A stretch of 44,787 nucleotides of DNA from an uncultured Eubacteriales bacterium. Its GTDB lineage: Bacteria > Bacillota > Clostridia > Christensenellales > Aristaeellaceae. The notes beneath the pieces were generated by a model that was not told the DNA's origin, did not search any database, and saw only the letters and a program-made list of their open reading frames with translations. The stretch spans positions 1 to 44,787 of the forward strand of contig CACWLP010000013.1 of assembly GCA_902761755.1 (NCBI GenBank), given 5' to 3'. Made by a program: the position numbers and the translations under genes. Below, one piece after another: positions 42,101-44,787 of the stretch; the stretch's first letter is position 1, and each line of letters begins with the position of its first letter.

Positions 42101-44787
42101 GCGATCCTGAATGACGGCGCGGTGCTGCAGAACAACTACAAAGCCACCGCCACCGACAACTTCTGGAAGTACGGCGGCGGCCTGATGATCGACAACGGCT
42201 CCGCCGTGATGAACGAAGGCAGCGTGATCCGGAACAATCAAGCCCTCTACGGCGGCGGCGTGCTGGTCGCTTACGGCAGCTTCACCATGAACGGCGGCAC
42301 CGTGGCGGACAACACCGCCGAGAATAACGACAAATACATCGCCCAGGGCGGCGGCGTCTTCCTTGGCCCGAACGGCTCCATGACGATGTCGGGCGGCCTG
42401 ATCACCGGGAACCGCGCCATCGGCGCCGGGCCCGGCGGCGGCGTGACCGGCGCTGTGGGCGGCGGCATCAAGGTGGGCTGGGGCTTTACCAACGGCGGCC
42501 TTGCCAACCTGACGATGACCGGCGGCACCATTTCCGAAAACGAAGCCTCTGCCGAGGGCGGCGGCATGGATATCGAGGGCGGTTCCGTGGCCACTGTGAC
42601 CGGCGGCAGCATCATCGGCAACAAGTCCGGCGGCGGCGCGTTCGGCGGCGGCGGAGTTTACGTCAACGGCGCCAGGGACGGCGGATCCAGCCCGAACAAC
42701 GGATTGCTGATCCTGAAAAACGTGCTGATCACCGACAATACCGCCCGGGAGGAAGGCGGCGGCCTGGCGGGCTGCACCACCTCCTCTTCCAGCGTGTACT
42801 GCCTGGAGGGCGGCGCGATCTACGGCAACCACGCGCTCTACGATTCCGACGTCTACGTGGACGTCATCAGCAGACCCATCCCGGGCCGGCAGGACAATAT
42901 CGTCACCGTGTCTACCATGAAAGCCTACGTGACGCAGTACATGTTCAACGGCTCTCCCTACAACTGGACCGATTCCCGCACCGGCGACAAGCTGTCCCCG
43001 GCGCAGCTGTCCGATCTGCATAACCTGATCAGAGACAGCTTCGCGGCCCTCACCGCCAACCCGGACGGCACGGAACCCACCGCCAAAACCGCTTCCGTGA
43101 TCATCAGCGGCAACGTTTCCTCCACCAAGGGCGGCGGCATCGGCTCCAACGGCGACGTGATCATCGGCGGCCGGCCCGAACCCCAGGAAATCTCCTGGAC
43201 GCCCGAAGCGGACAAGGTGCTGCACGACCGGGATATGAAGACCGGCGAGCACTTTGACTTCCTGGTCTATGAAGAAAAGAAAACCACCGGTGATCCCAGC
43301 TTCTGGTGGTCCACCTATACCGATGAGCTGATCGGCGCCGTTACCGGCACCGTCACCGGAGCGAAGAGCGACGAAAACAAGGCGATCGTCTTCAGCGGCT
43401 CCATACCCTTCGGCGAAGTGAATGTGGAGGACATCGGCTCCACCCGGACCTTCCTGCTGGTGGAGAAAACGCCCGAGGGCGAAGACCTGCTGCCGGTGCA
43501 AAAGTACCTGGCGTTCGTGGTCAGCGTCACCACTTCCTGGGACAAGGAAACCGAGAAAGAAATCTTCAGCGCCGACGTGCTGCGGGTAGAAACCGGCAGG
43601 CTGGTCAACGGCGAATTCGAGTTTGACAACGTATTCGATGACGACGTGTATGACAGCGCCACCGCGCAGCACAACTTCGGCCGGATCCGCACCGTTGCAG
43701 AGAAGGCCGAGATCCATAACTACTCCGACGAGACCGACATTTCCGCCAGCAAGGAATGGATGTACGGCGAAAACGCGGCGGTGCCTCAGAACGCCAGCGT
43801 GACCTTCGAGCTGTACGCGGACGGCGAAGCGACGGGCAAACAGATCGTCCTGAACGGCGAAGCCGACGGGGACGGCGAAGCTGAGCCGTGGACCGCTTCC
43901 TGGAAGGATTTGAAGGTTTACCGCAGGAACGGCGACGGGCTGCTCATCCCCGACGGCGACGGCTATGAACGAATCGCATACACCGTGAAGGAAATCGGCT
44001 GGACGCCCGCGTGCTATCAGCCGGTGCAAACCGTGCTGGATGCGACGAAGAGCCTGCCCGCGGCGTTTGTGAACGAATACCGCGCAGAAGGGGAAATCAC
44101 GCTGGAGGGCGTGAAGACCCTTGAGAACCGCCAGTTCCAGGCGGGGGACAAGTGGACGTTCACGGTGACAGCGGCGGAAGGCGTGCCGATGCCCGAAAGG
44201 ACGGAAGTGACGGTTGAGCCCGCCGAGGGCAGCAGCGCCGCCATTGACTTTGGCAAGATTCAGTACACGGAAAAGGATATCGGCAAGACCTACGAATACA
44301 CCGTAACCGAAAGCGGCACGGTGAAGGGCGTCGCCAACGACCCGAAGGCGCAGAAGCTGGTGCGGGTGACCGTCACCGACAAGCCGGAAGGGGAACGGGA
44401 CGGCGAGCTGATCGTAGCCTATGCGGAGGACAGCGAAGAGATCGCCTTTGTGAACACCTACGAACCCGCCGGGGAAATCACGCTGGAGGGCGTGAAGACC
44501 CTTGAGAACCGCCAGTTCCAGGCGGGGGATAAGTGGACGTTCATGGTGACGGCTGCGGAAGGCGTGCCGATGCCCGAAAGGACGGAAGTGACGGTCGAGC
44601 CCGCCGAGGGCAGCAGCGCCGCCATTGACTTTGGCAAGATTCAGTACACACAAAAGGATATCGGCAAGACCTACGAATACACCGTAATCGAGAGCGGCAC
44701 GGTGCAGGGCGTCGCCAACGACCCGAAGGCGCAGAAGCTGGTGCAGGTGACCGTCACCGACAAGCCGGAAGGGGAGCGGGACGGCGA
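33131..44787 (+). CDS. Giant multidomain surface adhesin, 5' part (runs off the window)
   Basis: At least 3885 residues with no stop before the window end. AGGAGAG supports ATG 33131. Order: signal peptide (1-29, AGVLA then EN); beta domain (about 60-165); charged stalk of 40 units (180-628); a repeated domain ending in a DGFSTYVLKYT-type strand (about 644-800, with relatives near 1254-1379 and 1879-2004); blocks of BspA-type leucine-rich repeats such as IGNYAFYGCKNL and IGESAFEGCTAL (about 1017-1237, 1417-1674, 1770-1874, 2010-2354, 2487-2810); a glycine-rich beta-helix (about 2957-3244); a Spy0128-like pilin domain (about 3354-3507); a Cna_B-like domain (about 3535-3649); then two nearly identical 127-residue Spy0128-like domains. 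In the first, K3662, E3727 and N3775 fit an isopeptide bond. A sortase motif would be expected beyond the window. Probably an adhesin; ligand unknown. Confidence 0.92.
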   Translation, partial: MNKKLQRFLSILCALAMLLSCMPAGVLAENATAAGTADEGPAQENGAPEKAEENKEEAPELVPDLEMNLDEPLDLALKEGQRKIVRLMVQQRGFLQVTAESTDLGPTSGKALTVTLFRQDRPGVRFGMQNAKDGKLEGNWEVFAGAYLLVFECEKDDAFKVTAAMKTPEEPAAQEPEQQIEGEPEKEPEQQIEGEPEKEPEQKIEGEPEKEPEQQIEGEPEKEPEQKIEGEPEQKIEGEPEKEPEQQIEGEPEKEPEQKIEGEPEKEPEQKIEGEPEKEPEQKIEGEPEKEPEQQIEGEPEKEPEQQIEGEPEKEPEQQIEGEPEKEPEQKKGEPEKEPEQQIEGEPEKEPEQKKGEPEKEPEQKIEGEPEQKIEGEPEQKIEGEPEQKIEGEPEKEPEQKIEGEPEKEPEQKIEGEPEKEPEQQIEGEPEKEPEQKIEGEPEKKPEQKIEGEPEKEPEQKKGEPEKEPEQKIEGEPEQKIEGEPEKEPEQKIEGEPEKEPEQQIEGEPEKEPEQKIEGEPEQKIEGEPEKEPEQQIEGEPEKEPEQKIEGEPEKEPEQKIEGEPEKEPEQKIEGEPEQKIEGEPEKEPEQKIEGEPEKEPEQKIEGEPEKEPEQKIEGEPEKEPEQKTEDGQDAEKAKETVTLLESDVRVEALSQDETDALVARYLTAPAKAAGAKGGRQMLRATVSADRKNEAYAAFDISLDNAEMQDYGGYRVPVQLDSAIDLTGARAAAGEKDVFTVKNVVYTLYHIHENEKGETVVDVIPAEAFTAQDKDGYLTGFTFETDGFSTYVLKYTVDFHYDGVDYSIEGGSQILLSDLIAQMQIMNGDALLDVMDVKEVTFTNRHLVKVEQVSGLIVYNGAASVDVGEKDFLLTSEMPFSTDEALTITLTDGQPIVLNVTDAAYWIYLEKGQKEFALKPYFLAQSNLGADVYDYAISCSIYFRASSGDYVYDYGYTNDSNGFTVTKLNNIPAGDYMYIGFYDWDASSWVKDQAGTTLWLCFVAPEAVTCSDGVFTYAVDEEEKTAQITGLDENYSGDGNLVIPATVEYGEGEFTVKGIAASAFDSDNDDSKPDNIKSGVIRSVTFSNTAALTIGNYAFYGCKNLARVGGDGPIASLGQQVFSYDDSLATITLTGSDLRTSAYVFCYCGALESFTLNGTVYSSLGSRSFEGCTSLKTVTINAPMDTIDAHEFEGCSALETVTIALDDGDSLAVLPNAFNGCVKLHSVIKNRQQIFTNENDYSQYFTVAASEAGAPIGAQLAIEAATVSAAAQAAVEQAAQEALAPEEIGVGYVKISLLAPDGTECANADAQIQAYQYPGVSYAGLVENAKCRVYPISGDTVGTWTDTVKPVVSGKEIVSETLVNAKQGTYAIAYQADSTLYHDDMFYYELDDTDPQNIVAKITGIYSKYTGTILRFTGRTRNEDAYLVPTVPDGVFSNNSKITAIIFSNKDEITVQGKAFQSMTALQTIHFGGEGLVSFVGNDWDRPVGYCTALTTVTGTGPVSFNAMGIFEGCSSLTNVKLGAVKKINQNTFIDNNALYSFEAESIEEIGLQGFNRCTGLKSFRVNGNVGTIGEWAFDGCKAMETFIVMGTVDTMLGSAVNTDKMRVAVFKGGVKKISAWAFRGEPFGQDNNLIYVGGVGGSNTMDCYAFGGSDYRGNAYFNVTSAALKTALGKSSAYDLHVDLLHCSDQDKSADMYVSENGYSYDLGTQEEPCTSFTTAMAIMYNRMDDMERFDRVCAAAGVADLGLVFYGDMEAGFNGFVLHVVKGGRNQDVTAVAFPEDLYGNYVSTHSYIANAPSTFSYLKAVIFEDGMTEIGIPDGAMQNFPNLASVEVKNADAVVTIGVEAFKGTGVNTICEAKQIVSSRDGVVTIEKGANAPIGTALAIEDADGDRDAVIQAARAEGLFEDSDDADIQVRYFDVSLVSPQNEKVKNVPAKVTAVQKLAVYTGADTIAPNAFAFFHMEDAATLATKEFAADQSAGTITFSFAADGFSPYAAAYTTDIKTVEGFYTYLVDGDGNATITGYGPDFSGSALDIPDVTEEIDGKTYKVVGIAKDALKNPPEGITITSVRFNNSDPIMVGGGAMSGIATIETIEFAGAGKVEIQDASVFADSGAETVAVNMKNGLTAQTSDGKYGDVFSGLNGLYTLTLGESLEDPISIPAEAFKTDQKLQAVTVACGLADQAKFKPTYSNADRGDYTNSAVNTGAFDGCSNLESFIVEKGEGDFSIGNEAFQDCEKLATLSYTGNLRGLGENALKNTGFTSLTLKGSKMGFGRESLAYCKNLKYLEIDGDVYNNGSQFLGGDGENATMLETLVFDGYVSCQLFDETIRGERLKVLVFKKGCYGMTDGCICAEGQVTADSLNVYVGHEDEDDDPSFYRGAFPAGQKNVRVYLNLALTREEADADYWLNQSDNVVDVLFYLDTAPTEFYVDADVGENDVQNGSRNQPYCSMERAKAAADATYDHSRFVQYFRDAGYDPEENGLEIAEGSGRVTEFALHLVGGTDEADDSFAGDMRMTSLEINTDGAIAVDSGAFRGCTGLQSITMEDMKNPVGIGESAFEGCTALENMTIGYYSTYYAAYNAAPSVDFGPAAFKGCTALAEIDIDNAKDLTFGVGAFENCAKIESVEIPRADSVTFKADAFKNTGLQKVDVTASKNVAFEENALKGLETLSAVSVTAVDAAIGSGAFADCGTVDQVLLMSSNAPAVKSGAFNGPIGVLRVDGGCFSAEEGAFSGGTAYIDGSETFEDSLAARIGGFENVILTNPQTISADAQVFSGNDALLRVYLGRDVSTDGGAAGAIFAGMPDGAAAYVARKQADFTDESRPTRTGGALRFLDNDGFLYIDGTNNNPEPDGSESNGFKTFAQAKAYVSEHKNASNAAGSSEYYYSDLADAVRTACKAAGVSVDEKDIRFLVPDSNSNVFYVIGTVTVAGEETWKSDEDAPITLVRGDQFTGAMAIVPRGASLTLENVVLDGLNYPAKGSLVEVRGGEAILNDGAVLQNNYKATATDNFWKYGGGLMIDNGSAVMNEGSVIRNNQALYGGGVLVAYGSFTMNGGTVADNTAENNDKYIAQGGGVFLGPNGSMTMSGGLITGNRAIGAGPGGGVTGAVGGGIKVGWGFTNGGLANLTMTGGTISENEASAEGGGMDIEGGSVATVTGGSIIGNKSGGGAFGGGGVYVNGARDGGSSPNNGLLILKNVLITDNTAREEGGGLAGCTTSSSSVYCLEGGAIYGNHALYDSDVYVDVISRPIPGRQDNIVTVSTMKAYVTQYMFNGSPYNWTDSRTGDKLSPAQLSDLHNLIRDSFAALTANPDGTEPTAKTASVIISGNVSSTKGGGIGSNGDVIIGGRPEPQEISWTPEADKVLHDRDMKTGEHFDFLVYEEKKTTGDPSFWWSTYTDELIGAVTGTVTGAKSDENKAIVFSGSIPFGEVNVEDIGSTRTFLLVEKTPEGEDLLPVQKYLAFVVSVTTSWDKETEKEIFSADVLRVETGRLVNGEFEFDNVFDDDVYDSATAQHNFGRIRTVAEKAEIHNYSDETDISASKEWMYGENAAVPQNASVTFELYADGEATGKQIVLNGEADGDGEAEPWTASWKDLKVYRRNGDGLLIPDGDGYERIAYTVKEIGWTPACYQPVQTVLDATKSLPAAFVNEYRAEGEITLEGVKTLENRQFQAGDKWTFTVTAAEGVPMPERTEVTVEPAEGSSAAIDFGKIQYTEKDIGKTYEYTVTESGTVKGVANDPKAQKLVRVTVTDKPEGERDGELIVAYAEDSEEIAFVNTYEPAGEITLEGVKTLENRQFQAGDKWTFMVTAAEGVPMPERTEVTVEPAEGSSAAIDFGKIQYTQKDIGKTYEYTVIESGTVQGVANDPKAQKLVQVTVTDKPEGERDG
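33668..35014 (+). repeat. In-frame 36-nt minisatellite, 40 units, in the adhesin stalk
   Basis: Forty tandem units fill 1347 nt exactly: 30 of 12 residues (IEGEPEKEPEQ ending in K or Q), 3 of 11 (KGEPEKEPEQ ending in K or Q) and 7 of 8 (IEGEPEQK). Units differ mostly at synonymous third positions (GAA/GAG, AAA/AAG, CAA/CAG); one unit has EKKPEQ in place of EKEPEQ. The encoded peptide is acidic with regular prolines and should be an extended stalk across the cell wall. Copy number is likely to vary between strains. Confidence 0.95.
44090..44787 (+). repeat. Tandem 381-nt repeat of an isopeptide domain
   Basis: Unit 1 is 44090-44470 and unit 2 starts at 44471 and is cut by the window end after 317 nt. 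Over those 317 nt I count 12 differences, about 96% identity. Each unit codes for 127 residues of a Spy0128-like domain (GEITLEGVKTLENRQFQAGD at the start, AFVNTYEPA at the end). More copies may follow outside the window. Confidence 0.95.

Noticed and set aside
35507-44653. A 3048-codon open frame on the minus strand opposite the adhesin
   Set aside because: It is codon-aligned with the real plus-strand frame. Its stops could only arise where the plus frame uses TTA, CTA or TCA, which this GC-rich gene avoids. It has no recognisable domain.

Overview
The window looks like a high-GC member of the Firmicutes (class Clostridia), probably a carbohydrate-fermenting gut or rumen anaerobe. The reasons are strong AGGAGG-type ribosome binding sites, sigma-A promoters, U-tailed terminators, a glmS ribozyme, Gram-positive isopeptide surface domains and CUT1 sugar importers. 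I did not assign a genus. No rRNA, tRNA, CRISPR array, transposase or phage gene was recognised.

Layout. (1) 1-761: a terminator from an upstream unit, then a membrane-anchored LytM/M23-like (SpoIIQ-like) gene. (2) 744-3871: an amino-sugar operon with a strong promoter and a clear glmS ribozyme, placed in front of nagB rather than glmS, followed by a GlmU-like acetyltransferase and glmM. (3) 4305-10167: a solute-binding protein, two permeases (the second with a roughly 400-residue extension) and an AraC-type regulator. (4) 10231-20825, minus strand: a galactan-type unit in two transcripts. One holds two small membrane proteins plus a GH53 galactanase. The other holds a binding protein, a MalF-like permease, a MalG-like permease with a roughly 565-residue predicted extracytoplasmic domain, and an MsmX-type ATPase. 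(5) 20917-26011, plus strand: GH13, GH127, a serine hydrolase and a GNAT, divergent from (4) through promoters whose -35 boxes overlap. (6) 26056-27534, minus strand: a PutP-like sodium:solute symporter. (7) 27745-32822: argC-GNAT-argJ-argB-argD with a consensus promoter and an ArgR-like palindrome. (8) 32916-44787 and beyond: a giant surface protein (at least 3885 residues) with a 40-unit EPEKEPEQ-type stalk, BspA-like leucine-rich repeats, a beta-helix and isopeptide domains. It runs off the window.

How the parts work together. The galactanase and the two importers point to extracellular polysaccharide cutting followed by oligosaccharide uptake, with intracellular GH13 and GH127 family enzymes nearby (the GH13 itself has a signal peptide). 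Only one ATPase gene is present for two permease pairs, so it may be shared. The nagB operon looks biosynthetic: the GlcN6P-sensing ribozyme has the right sign to limit GlcN6P production for UDP-GlcNAc. The arg genes carry the acetylated route from glutamate to ornithine.

Most noteworthy: the glmS ribozyme on a nagB operon, and the importers whose binding proteins lack a convincing lipobox while their permeases carry large predicted extracytoplasmic domains.
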